A stretch of DNA of 40,000 nucleotides from Cryptococcus deneoformans JEC21 (taxonomy: Eukaryota; Basidiomycota; Tremellomycetes; Tremellales; Cryptococcaceae), in the NCBI RefSeq assembly GCF_000091045.1, contig NC_006684.1:707501-747500 (forward strand). Direction: 5' to 3'. Positions 22,536 to 32,199 of this stretch are shown piece by piece; within the stretch, counting starts at the first letter, position 1; every line of letters starts with the position of its first letter. The notes under the pieces were generated by a model. It saw only the letters and a list, made by a program, of their open reading frames with translations. It ran no database searches and was not told the DNA's origin. The translations under genes and the position numbers were made by a program.

Positions 22536-23770
22536 TCATTTATTTTTCGTGAGCAAACGACTTACCAACTGACGACACATTTCGTCCTCCGGATTCTCTT
22601 TCGCCAAAAGCACCGTCTGCCTGTGCGTTTGGCTCTCCATGCACATTTCCAACACTTCTACTTTCTCCTCCTCACTCAAAAATTCCGCGCCTACCAAATA
22701 CTGCCGACAGGCCTTCTTCTCCTCGAAGACAGCTGACACTACATTATTGGCAGGGAGTCCTTTTGTGACTAAGGTGTCCAGGACTTTTATAAGGTTGGCT
22801 CTGTCGAGGTCCGACTGAGCAAGTTCAACCTCATGAGTTTCCTTAGCCCTATCGCGACGGCCTGCCCTGGCCGTCGCAGCAGATTTCTGCTGTGTAATTT
22901 GGGTGTCGGCCGCCGGGGAAGAAGTCGCTTTGCGTTTCTTCGAACCCGTGGAAGGTAATGTAGTCGTGAGACGAGAAGGTCCGGGCTCCTGAGACGCGAA
23001 ACCCGTTCGGAAGCGATTTTGCCCTGACGAAGGTATGGATGCCTCAGAAACCCCTGCCGTATCACCAGCAAGAAGGACCTGGACCGGTAGTAAGCAATGC
23101 TGGAAATAGACTCTAAAATGATGATAACCTACACTGTCATGGTGTCCTCCCCCGTCTTCTTCGTCACCATCATTTCCGCTTTCTTCCTCGTTCACAAGCC
23201 CGTCTCCAGGGATAAAGACGGGCCTCCCAGTGGCAGTGGTATCTGTACATGTTTTCCCGAAGATGGCAAACAATGGCCAGGGGTTGTTGTAAAACCTCTT
23301 GTTACTCGGGGTTTCCTGTACGTGACAAGAGCGTTAATATCCAAAGCAATGTAATAAACGACGGAAAACAAACTTGCCTCAATGACCTCCTGCCACAACT
23401 CGTCCGTGGCCTCAATGCAGCCTAAGTCTTCATTCATGCCCCACCCAGACTTCTTAGAGAGTTTCAACATTGGCGCGTAGTAGTCATTGTGAAGGTATGC
23501 GTATTTATTACAACACGCATAGCTAGTCTTCAATGGATCCGAGAATAGCGCAGCCACCTCATCCCAATGACGGGATGTCCAAGGCTTGATGGGGATTGGG
23601 GCTTGGCTGGAATGAGACGGTTAGCGCTGGAGTACTGTAAAACAACGCCATTCTTACCGTTGTAACTCGGCCAAATGTTCGAGCATAAGTCGGGTTTCGC
23701 TTAAACTCCATTTGGCATTCACCTTCTTCTCTAATTTAGGCTGGGATGGTTGCTTATTTTTGGCAGGCAT
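22536..23770 (-). CDS. Myb/SANT-like accessory protein of the Harbinger element
   Basis: Harbinger transposases need a Myb/SANT-domain partner for nuclear import and end recognition; this gene sits in that place. Exons 23770-23658, 23606-23378 and 23315-22536 join in phase (373 residues). The N-terminal half has tryptophans at SANT-like spacing (AKWSLSETRLMLEHLAELQR, KPWTSRHWDEVAALFSDP, SGWGMNEDLGCIEATDELW) followed by KRFYNNPWPLFAIFGKTC. The middle is Ser/Thr-rich with GSKKRKAT. The C-terminus is a predicted helical LVTKGLPANNVV...YLVGAEFLSEEEKVEVLEM domain. Intron 2 (23377-23316) begins with GC (GCAAGT). A stop-free 54-nt segment, 23132-23079, has GT...AG ends and may be a further intron, giving 355 residues. 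An in-frame ATG at 23857 is an alternative start. Confidence 0.82.
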
Positions 23771-24014
23771 AGTGCGCGTAGCTGTAGAGTATGTAGCGGA
23801 AGACGATGATCGATGAAAAATGAAATGGTCTATCCAACGCCGTCGATCATCCGTCATACGTAGACGGGGCTGATCGAGGAGAAGTGGGGCAGGGGGAGCA
23901 TTATTATGTAATGATCGATCGTTTTCAGATTGGACAGGCACCTCCTTGAAATTCCATATATGGAAATCACAAATCCAACAATTTTTATTAAGAGGAGATA
24001 TTCATACCGCGCGG

Positions 24015-24031
24015 AATGTCCGAACGAGCCC
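24015..24031 (-). repeat. Right terminal inverted repeat of the Harbinger element
   Basis: The reverse complement equals the left terminal repeat over 17 of 17 bases. It is followed at once by TTC (24032-24034), the copy of the target site. Confidence 0.88.
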
Positions 24032-24034
24032 TTC
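24032..24034. repeat. Right target-site duplication TTC
   Basis: TTC repeats the three bases preceding the left terminal repeat, marking the insertion footprint. Confidence 0.7.
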
Positions 24035-24434
24035 GGATCGGAGTTCTGAAATGGAGAAGGCTGATGAATGGGCCTGATGGTGAAGCTCGGTCCTTTCCCC
24101 TCCTTTCCCCTTCGCGTTTTACTTCCATATCCGGCCTGGTTTTCTGCTGCCTGTTCCCCGCTATACACCCAAAGGAGCCTGCCCTCCACCGTCATCCGCC
24201 ATGTCCCTGCGACGCGTCACCCTGCGACATTGCCCTCTTCTACGCGCATCCCCTGGGTCTCTCCCCAGATAGCCCCATGAATTTCCCTGTCCGCCCGGAC
24301 ACATTTTGCCGCCTCTTGCAGCTAACAGATGGGCTCTCGCCACAGCCAACTCACGTTCGCAGCGTACAGTCCTTCTTGCTCTCCCGTTCTCCCGTTGTCT
24401 ACCGTCCTTCCTTTCCACTCCTTTCTGCAGAATA
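24035..24434. promoter_or_regulatory. 5' flank of the coiled-coil/polyQ gene, next to the transposon
   Basis: The 400 bp are pyrimidine-rich (many CCT/TCC runs) and end with CTTTCTGCAG a few bases before the ATG. This could be the acceptor of a 5'-UTR intron. Open frames on both strands here (24016-24435, 24161-24502) lack any support. The Harbinger element now supplies whatever lies further upstream. Confidence 0.4.
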
Positions 24435-27400
24435 ATGGAATCCCATCCGTCCACCATGGCCCACGACGGTACAAACACCCATAGATATCCCCATCCTCCC
24501 ATTCATCAACACGGTTTGGATTTCTCCCCACGCACGCACCCGTTTGCAACCTCCAGGCCTCCGCGCATCGACAACTCTGACCCCACCAGCGAATTCATAT
24601 ATCAAATGCCACTCATGCGGGGGTTCGGAAAGAGCTTGTCAGAAGGAGGAAACATGGCATACTCTGGGCCGCTGGAGTGAGTTGATGCCTCTTTACATGG
24701 TTGTTTTTTTGTTGCGTTTTTCCTGGTGCGACGAAAGATTCGCCGTTTGACTTGAACCATCTCAAAGCTCTCACGCGAAATAATTTTCGCCCCGTCTTGT
24801 GCTCCGCTCGCCATCGATATGGGAATGACTTATCTCACCGTAGATGCGCCTGCACTGTACGGGGAAAGCGGCCTCTCTTTGGCCGATGATCTGGATGATG
24901 CTGTTGTCAGAGAGACAATACGCCAAGGTGCCTTTGCAGAGTCTTTTTGTGTGGTGAGGATCAACCGGTCCTCATTATAATCACTTCACTTCCTCATCGC
25001 TTTTTTCCTTTTGCGTCCTCATTTTCAATTCTTTCCAGCGTTTGGATTCGTTGTATTGACTGTATCTAGCCTAAACGCCCTGAACGAGCGCCTCCAGGGC
25101 CTTGGTCCCAACTTTGACGAACAATCAGAATCTCTTGGAAGCCTCGATATTGCCAACCAATCTCATCCTCTCAAGGCCAACGGTCGGTCAGAGCCATACT
25201 CACCAAGCAGGTACGAACGATCGCCTAATCGAGCAAATCAACTTCCTCAGCCTCAGCTCACCAAGCAAACGCCCGCTACCAAGCTAACGTCCATTACCAA
25301 TCCACCACTGACCACCCATACTGGATATATATCTACTCCGTTGCTTGATCCCAACGAACCAGATCCCAATCAACCCTATCGTTGGGCCTACCCATCCGTA
25401 ACCGAGCTCGCACCCAACGACTCTGTCAGCATGTACCGACCAGCTCGTGCGCCATCTAGAGTCAGATCCGGCCGCAGAGGTGGCACTAATGTCGACCCAG
25501 GGGAAGGCGACATTACTCCTGGCAAAATGTACAACGAGGTACATGAGCAAGATGGCGAGTCTTTCTGGTCTGAAGATAACATTACTCAGGGCACACCCAA
25601 GACAAGCAGGAGATTCGAGGAAGAGATGACTATGGGACCTACTAGTGTATGGACAAGAGGTGATATGTGAGTAATCCGCTATGCCATACTCTTTTATGCC
25701 ACTATAACTGATTGTTACTTGTTTAGTGGTCGAAATATGTATGATATGCGCGACCGTCTTCTTGATGCTGAAGCTCGCCGTGACCAAGAAGCCATGTCTT
25801 CGCTTCGTCGTCAAATCTCTGAAGCTCACAATCTTGCTGCGACAACTGCGCGATTAGAAGCAGCAGAAAAGCAGCTTCGTGAGCTTCAAGCGAGGCTCAT
25901 TGCGGAGCAGGTCGCTCGCACTCAGACCGAGCAAGTGGCAGGACTGAGAGAAGACGAGGTAAAAAACTACCAAAATGAATGGGCTAGTGCAGTGAGAGCT
26001 TTACGCAGGGCTAGGGAGGAAGGTAAGAAAACAGATGAGGAAAAAAGGAGGATTCAGAGATGTTTTGAGGAGGCCAGAGATAAGTAAGTCATGTGAAATT
26101 ATACGTACACGCTTTCGGGTGCTAATAAAACGCAGATTGTGGAAATACCACGAGGCTCTGCGGGTGCGCGAGGCAAGAGCCCAAGGCAAAGAAGAAGGTC
26201 GAGCGGAGGCTTGGCAAGAGGCCGAGCGATGGATGGGCGGTTCTCCCCCCATTCCGGGTGTTGATCCGATCCCGGCTGTTCCGGGGGCTGTGCTTCATCA
26301 AACGCCCATGACCGGTCCACTCTACCTGCAATCACCCCAGCTGCAATCGCCGACGACCAACTTATTCCAGCCCCAAACTCAGAATGTTCAGGCTCACCCT
26401 TCTCGTCAACATCCTCAGCAACAACAACAACAACAACAACAACAGCCCATAACTCCGGCACAACTTCCCATGCAAAGCATCGCCCAGCTGTTAGAATGGC
26501 TTGCAAGCAATCCGGGGGCATTCTCACAGGCCTCGGGGAACCAGGGTCAGCCGCAAGCTCATCAAAACATACATCCTCAGCAGCAGTTTGCGCAACATGA
26601 TGGAACCACTGCTCAGTACATGGGTAAGGCATCAACGCCTTCACAAATACATCAGCAGCAGCAGCCTGCGATGGTCCCAGGGATGATGCCTATTGCACAG
26701 TCTCAACTCTTGGGGCACAGCAGCCAAGTGCAGCAACAGATGCCACAGCAAATGTATCGCACACCAGGTACTCAACAACACTCTCAACCACGTCAACCTG
26801 CCTCAGCCCTCTCACAGGGAAAGCGACTTCACCATAACATTCCAAATACGCAAACGGCCTCCTCACATGTCAATGCTCCACTGCCGGACCCCGCGCTAAA
26901 CCCTCATACAGCAGACAGCTACCTGGAACGAGTTGACCATGATCCAGGATTAAAGAAGATGATGGCTGGGGCAAGGAGTAAGACTGTGCATACCTCTCAA
27001 GTTCCTACTGCTGCCACGGCTGGGCTTGAACCTGGCCGGCAGCCTCTCACGGGTACCAGATCGCAATTTGACGACAAGCCCCTCCCTCCTCTCACATTAG
27101 ATACCCCTGGCGTTAGCCGCTCTCATACAGTCCGTGCACCCCACAAAGATCCTATCGCTAGCAACAACCGCCTACCTAGAAGGATGAGTCTTTCAGAAGG
27201 TCTGCACAACTATGACCATCATCATCAGAGGCCCATGAGTCAAATTCCGGACGGAGACAGGTATCCCATTTTTCCCCTTCCAGGGAAAAATGAAGGGAAA
27301 AATGGGCACCATGGATTTGGAACTGTCGAATCGACCCATATTGATCATGCCGTGTGAGTATATTTTCTTCCAAGTTTGCCGAAATAGGAACTAACTGCCC

Positions 27401-28259
27401 AAAAGTCCTCTTGAACTTTCCAATTTCCGATCTCCCAACTCTGAATACCGTGACGGGCGTGCATCCGAATGGAGCACTCCCGCTAGACGTAATCGTGGTC
27501 CCGCTGCGCTTTCGGCTGCCCGTAGCAAAGTTGCTGGTGCTTTGCGGAAAGATATGGATATTGAGCCAGAGCTGAGAGATAACGAGGAAATGGGTGAAAG
27601 AGAGAGATTTATCGACATGCATGCTGGACAGGTGAGTTGATGCGCTGAGGAGGGGTTGTGACAACATGCGCTGAGAACAAAAGGTACGGCCACCCATGGA
27701 GCAACATGGCGAATCAGGTATGCCGCCACAAATGTTTAGGCCTATGCCTTCTCAAGGTGGCAGGAGCCCATCCGGTCCTCCCAGACCTGCACCCTCCATG
27801 CCTAATATAAGGCATCGGATCCAAGTAGGTCATGATTATGACATGTCCAAGGGATGAAATTAGCTAATTGGCCCTCTCTAGCCCGTAATGCCAAAACCTC
27901 TTGGGCACTCTCGGACCCGCTCGGAATCCCATCATGGGGTTGGCCACCCTCAACCTCACTCCATCGCTGCCTTATATAATGCTCGTCAGACGGGCCCAGC
28001 AGCTAGGGCAAATGACCGGCTTCCAGAGCCTGAATCCCTGTACCATCCCCTTAAATCACACAACCTATTCATTCCCCCGCAATTGGCCACAGAAGCTGTG
28101 AGTAATGAGGTTGAGGATGTGCAAGGAGGGAGGCACAGTGCACTAGGTTTGAGTGGAGTAAGAAGGAACGGCCAGGGGAGCGATGGGATAGCAGGAATGG
28201 ACATGGGTAGGATGAAGGCTCCAACTGTAGGTGGAAAGAGGAGGAGTTGGTATACATGA
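24435..28259 (+). CDS. Coiled-coil and polyglutamine hypothetical protein
   Basis: Not assigned to a family; about 1,100 residues. The model is exons 24435-24676, 24844-24948, 25039-25666, 25727-26083, 26136-27353, 27406-27631, 27684-27824, 27882-28259. From 24844 on all phases agree. The N-terminal exon (MESHPSTMAHDG...MAYSGPLE) ends at a strong GTGAGT donor but is one base out of frame with the next exon (DAPALYGESGLSLADDLDD), so exon 1-2 is uncertain. Without exon 1, translation could begin at ATG 24819. The centre is a long charged coiled coil (RDRLLDAEARRDQEAMSSLR through KLWKYHEALRVREARAQGKE, roughly 25735-26230). It is followed by a Gln-rich region with a pure Gln run coded at about 26417-26443 and more QQ clusters to 26770. 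The tail is basic and disordered, ending GGKRRSWYT. A scaffold or cytoskeletal role is possible but not shown. Confidence 0.7.
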
Positions 28260-28521
28260 GCTTATTTCGAGCTTTGCCACCTTTTAACCAACTTGTTACC
28301 CTACCTTCGATTTATTAACCATCTGATTATCATTGATTTCATCGTCACTTGAAAATTCATGAAACTCAAAGATTACCGTTCAACCTCCTGTACGTGCAAG
28401 GTTCCGAGATGTCCTTCAGCATTAATTACCAAGATCAAGATTCCAAGCTTACAAAATGCCTTATATGTTATTATACCTGACTCATAACATTTATAATCGT
28501 ATGTCTTCTACCGACGGATAG
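28260..28521. other. AT-rich gap between stop codon and orphan exons
   Basis: The 262 bp are AT-rich and without a usable open frame. They end in a good 3' splice-site-like sequence (CTACCGACGGATAG) directly before an open frame at 28522. They may be a 3' UTR plus short intergenic space, or a long intron of the upstream gene. Confidence 0.4.
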
Positions 28522-29556
28522 TCTTCGAGAACACGATCCAATAACCCTACTATCGCTGTAATTCCATCTCAAGCCTCACCTCAGTCCCTAATCTCCCCTA
28601 CAGCGTTCCAGCCTACAAACTCTTTCGCAGCGGCAACTGGGGATGGAGATGGTATGCATACAGGTAGGGTACCCATTAGCCTCGATACCCCGCCCGGCCA
28701 GAAAAGCCATAGCAACGCTGTTGATATTCTGCCGTCCCCGTCTGTACTTTCGTCACGCCCCAAATCTCATTCTCATCGCATACCTTTCTTCCATCATCGC
28801 TCTGATTCTCAAAGCCGCGAACCATGCGAGGTTCAACCCCCAAGTTTCGGCAGCGACGCCTCAACCGCTCATACGCGAGCCCAAAACAGTCACTCACACA
28901 CACTTTCACGGCTCCATCCGCCTCCAATTGTACCTTGTCCCCCAAATCATACGTATCAGTCTCGCCAACCATATGAGGTTCCTCTTCCTGCTTCGAAAAG
29001 CGTAGCACCGACCGCGTATAGCAGAACCCCGGACGATACTCAGATTTCAGTTGATACATTAACGAATGAAGTGCGAACAATTGACTTTGCCAGAGAAATA
29101 CCGCTGCCTACTAAAGGAGAGACCGTGTATGACGCCAAAACCACGGTGGTTGTACGTTCTCCGTTCCCAATAGTCTTGGAGCGCTTGGACTGACGAATGA
29201 TGTAGACCGAGGGAGGTAGTGAGCATCCGGCCTTCCCGCAATGGACATCTTCCCGTCAACTTCGTCGTCGACCGATAGCGTCCAATACCGGAAGAAGTAA
29301 CAAAGGCAACGGTAACAGTGTGAATGGGAAGGAAGTAGATCCGAGATCGTATCCACTTCCGCCAAGTCGATCGACTATGAAGAAGGCATCCAGTGAGCGT
29401 TTCTTCATTTTGAGACAACTTCGGATGAGAAGAGACAACTGATTCTGAAGACCAGCATATGCAGCGTCAGTACCACCCATTGAGGAGGTCACTGAACCTG
29501 AAAGTGGAAGGGATACTATAAGAAGAAGCCGGGTATCGGGTACGGTCGCTTCCTAG
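28522..29556 (+). CDS. Orphan coding exons, possible alternative C-terminus of the upstream gene
   Basis: Three exons (28522-29151, 29206-29392, 29456-29556) join in phase by canonical GT-AG introns and end at TAG. The protein is Ser/Pro/His-rich and disordered (SSRTRSNNPTIAVIPSQASP..., KSHSHRIPFFHHRSDSQSRE, RTIDFAREIPLPTKGETVYD, YPLPPSRSTMKKAS, RRSRVSGTVAS). No start codon is visible before 28522, where the frame is stopped just before an acceptor-like TAG. The first internal ATG is at 28654. Its SRTRS/SHSH-type composition resembles the end of the upstream coiled-coil gene. Phase-0 donors exist in that gene's last exon (GTGAGT at 28097, GTAAGA at about 28159, GTAGGT at 28226). So a spliced C-terminal extension is possible; a separate short gene starting at 28654 is the alternative. 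Function is unknown. Confidence 0.5.
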
Positions 29557-30207
29557 CTGCCCATACTTTGTCAAGGCCGTCTGCGTTGCAACTGAAGCTT
29601 TGTTAAAGTCATTGATTATATCAGACGATATGCTTAGCAGGCGGTGGTATGTCTTTGAATCTCTTTCACCACAATGAATACGTATCGATGATCGTTGCTA
29701 TAATTGCTACTGCCTTGTTTATGAAGGTTAGAGTGTTCAATCAAAGACAATTTGGCATGGCAATTCATATAAAGCACACCTTTAAAAAGTTGATATGGAT
29801 AAAAGTCTTTTCACTTTGGGGCGTACCAGTACGTCTTGCGTGGTCAAGAATAGCTGGAGCTCTATCTATAATAACCTTCGCTGATGTGCGTCCGCCATCT
29901 CGTTTCGCCCAGTCTCTAGTTGTTCGCGTCCACTGTGACTGTGAGAGCTTGCTTCGAGTCTGATCAGTCTACGCGCTTCCTTGGTCAGATATATTTTAAG
30001 GCTGGTCCGGCCTCCCTAGCTGCCATACTTGTGAAAAATGAAAACAGCTCTGCATCGACCATCGTCAGGTACCATCGCAGCGGCGTCATCCATATCTTCC
30101 AGCCCTCTGCCTCTTCCCATATAATACCTGCTCCGTAGAAAAGAAAACAATGGTAATATCTTGCAAGGCATGCTTTGTCACGGCACTAAAAATGTCTCAC
30201 GATCCAT
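29557..30207. other. Intergenic, convergent 3' flanks
   Basis: The 651 bp lie between the orphan exons (+) and the cytochrome b5 reductase (-). A 104-codon plus-strand frame at 29649-29963 has no homology-like character and is not called. A diverged short repeat links this stretch's two ends (CCTAGCTGCCCATACTT near 29552 and CCTAGCTGCCATACTT near 30015). Confidence 0.4.
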
Positions 30208-31189
30208 TTAGAACTTATATATCTCCTTCCTCCCTAACCCCAGCTCTCGAAGAACCCCCTTCTTCCCGTCAAGCGCCTCCTCCATCTTGGGCGGCCCACA
30301 CAGGAACACCTTCATCCCTCTCGCGTCACCTAACCGTCCCTCACACCGCTTTATCGCCTCTTCCAACATCTCTCGACTCACATGCCCCTTCCTATATTTC
30401 TCCCCTTCGCCCATCTTTCCGATTCCCGAGATGGCGTAAGTCACCTTGAACCTCTCCGGATACCTCCGTTCCAACTCCTCTAGTTCATCCTTAAGCACGA
30501 TGTCATTCATCCCGTTCACGCCCCACAACAGCTGTACTTGCGTCTGGTCGCCCGCATGAGCCGTCAGAATCTCACGGGCTAAGGAGTAGATGGGCGTAAT
30601 GCCCGCGCCACCCGCTACGAGAAGGACAGAGCGCGGCTGCGTAAGGCTGGGCGTGTAGGTGTACCCTGGAAGAGGGCCGCGGACGGTGAGAACGTCGCCA
30701 GGTTGGAGGGAGTGCATGCGAGTCGAGGCGCGGCCAGATGGGTAGCATTTTACGAGAAGCTGCAGGATGCCGGGTGTTTCAGGCGAAGAGATTGGGGTAT
30801 AAGGCCGGAGGATAGGGAACCAGGAGGTGGCGGAAGTGTGCTGGGTTAGAATTGCGGCTGTGACGGAAGTCAGTTAGTAGTCCATTTTGGGAGCGTTGCC
30901 CGAGGACTGGGTTAGGCGTACCTGAGGCTGGCACGCCGCTGATTTGACTGTCGCCACCAGGCAGCTCTAAGGTAATCTTCTTGGTGTCATGATTGACTCG
31001 CTCGACGGTTCTGACCTTCAGGTCGCGGGAGAAGACCATATTTCGAGGGAAGGAGAGGGCCCTAGAGACCTCATTATACGCGGAATCGAGACGTGTTGGT
31101 GCTGGAAGAGAGAAGTAGAAGGCTGTACCTGCTACAGCGACAGCCGTAGCAGTGATGAGGACTGGTCTCCGGGCGAAGACGGAAGCCAT
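30208..31189 (-). CDS. MCR1: NADH-cytochrome b5 reductase, mitochondrial Mcr1 type
   Basis: This FAD enzyme passes electrons from NADH to cytochrome b5 or related acceptors; the Mcr1 form acts at the mitochondrial outer membrane/intermembrane space in sterol synthesis and antioxidant recycling. Two exons (31189-30922, 30857-30208) flank a 64-nt intron and give 305 residues, the usual length. The N-terminus has a basic start and one membrane helix (LITATAVAVAGTAFYFSL), supporting the Mcr1-type over the ER Cbr1-type assignment. FAD-binding RPYTPIS is at 107-113, the pyridine-nucleotide GGAGITP at 172-178, and CGPPKM at 276-281. The C-terminal aromatic IYKF is normal. It is divergent from the next gene, about 1 kb away. 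The MCR1 symbol is by similarity; Cbr1 remains a lesser possibility. Confidence 0.88.
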
Positions 31190-31991
31190 GTTCGATGCAG
31201 TGGTCTGAGGATCGGGGATTCAGGTGTCAGTCGTCAGAATGACTGAGATCGATGCCGACTCAAAAGGTTCGGTCAGCTTTGTAGATGGCTAAGTCGAAAG
31301 CTGTTGTAGCAGGGTTCGTGCTTTTGTTTCTCGGGCTGCGAGAGACTTTGAGGGTACCCGTGAAGATGCACATTTCGCCGGTTCTGCCTGTAAACAATAC
31401 CGCGGAAATCGATTGAGACATTACGTTTGGCACGTCTGAATGAAGGGATCGCGCCATGGGCATGCCGGGTCTAACCATTTGCACTACGCTAAGGTGTCAA
31501 GCTTTTGAACTAGATCTCAGCTTGGCTTTGCGATAAGACAGTACTTTAGGTACTTTCAATTTCACCTCGTCACATACTATTAGGTTGGCGCGGGCCGAGA
31601 AGTTCCAAGCTGTCAAACCTCATGATGTCATGACTTATTCGCTTCGCTTTCAATTTTGTCAATTTTGGTCCAAAAGTTCATGCTAATTTTGGGCGAGACC
31701 AAAACGTGAAATCGAAAGTACCCAGACCGTCAGACAGGACAGCTTCTGGGAAGATCTGCGAACGTCAATTTGTCAACTCTCATAAAGCGCGCAAATGTCA
31801 CAAAATCGACTGGACTGCATACGTAGGTTCGCGCCAATGATGTCAAACATGGGGGAAGTGGGAAATCACACAACCACGTGACAACGTTCCGTCCAAAACC
31901 TGTCCTCCCTGCGCTCCCTCTCTTCCATCGGCATCCGTGATCATGACGCCCGCCCGCCAAGCTCGCAAGCTCTAGTCCCGTTAACCAATGG

Positions 31992-31997
31992 TATAAA
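31992..31997 (+). promoter_or_regulatory. TATA box candidate of the DUF1772 gene
   Basis: TATAAA lies 91 bp before the donor of the inferred 5'-UTR intron and 208 bp before the ATG. That fits a transcript start around 32020-32060. The assignment is by position only. Confidence 0.4.
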
Positions 31998-32082
31998 TGA
32001 CACAATAATAATGTTGTCCGTCCGCGCTGTTTACGATCTGTATTTTGCGACACTCTGCAAACGCTACAATATCGAGTGAACT

Positions 32083-32141
32083 GTAAGCCTACCCTTTCAC
32101 CCCTTCCGGCAACTGTGTGCTAATTGTCACAACTCTTCCAG
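32083..32141 (+). other. Probable 5'-UTR intron of the DUF1772 gene
   Basis: Donor GTAAGC, a branch-like GTGCTAATTG and acceptor CTCTTCCAG define a 59-nt intron of the size usual here, 58 bp before the start codon. Confidence 0.5.
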
Positions 32142-32199
32142 AACCGCTCTAAAGTCAACGCCCACAAAGCTTCCGCACTTTGGACTCTATATCACTGGG

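Larger units (their letters stand above)
20716..24031. mobile_element. PIF/Harbinger-type DNA transposon, 3316 bp, apparently complete
   Basis: The element is bounded by perfect 17-bp inverted repeats (GGGCTCGTTCGGACATT at 20716-20732; its complement at 24015-24031) and a 3-bp TTC target duplication. Inside are two convergent genes, the arrangement usual for Harbinger elements: a DDE_Tnp_4-type transposase on the plus strand (21075-22470) and a Myb/SANT-like protein on the minus strand (22536-23770). Neither reading frame contains a stop or frameshift, so the copy may still be autonomous. The left subterminal region repeats CGTTCGGACA exactly 100 bp inward, and both ends carry CATATGG/CCATATATGG-like palindromes, plausible transposase-binding sites. 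The element sits 400 bp from the TRAPPC11 stop and 400 bp before the next gene's start. Confidence 0.9.
31190..32199. promoter_or_regulatory. Divergent 1-kb intergenic region between MCR1 and the DUF1772 gene
   Basis: This holds the promoters of both flanking genes. Minus-strand frames (31260-31484, 31730-32053) are unsupported. A TATAAA at 31992-31997 and a 5'-UTR intron at 32083-32141 belong to the plus-strand gene. Nothing else recognisable is seen in 31190-31980. Confidence 0.5.

Noticed and set aside
20713..24034. Retrotransposon or LTR element
   Set aside because: There is no reverse transcriptase, integrase or direct long terminal repeat; the ends are inverted and the enzyme is a DDE transposase of the Harbinger type.
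24016..24435. 139-codon plus-strand ORF upstream of the coiled-coil gene
   Set aside because: It begins inside the transposon TIR and runs through a pyrimidine-rich promoter-like stretch; its composition is UTR-like.
26099..26644. Minus-strand ORF opposite the Gln-rich region, with a poly-Val run
   Set aside because: The poly-Val run is the antisense reading of CAA/CAG repeats; it is a shadow of the plus-strand gene.
26402..26770. Repetitive CAA/CAG units as a possible CRISPR-like or satellite array
   Set aside because: These are glutamine codons within an open coding exon, with no regular spacers.
29649..29963. 104-codon plus-strand ORF with hydrophobic stretches
   Set aside because: It has no splice context or family motif and lies in an intergenic repeat-like segment; chance is sufficient.
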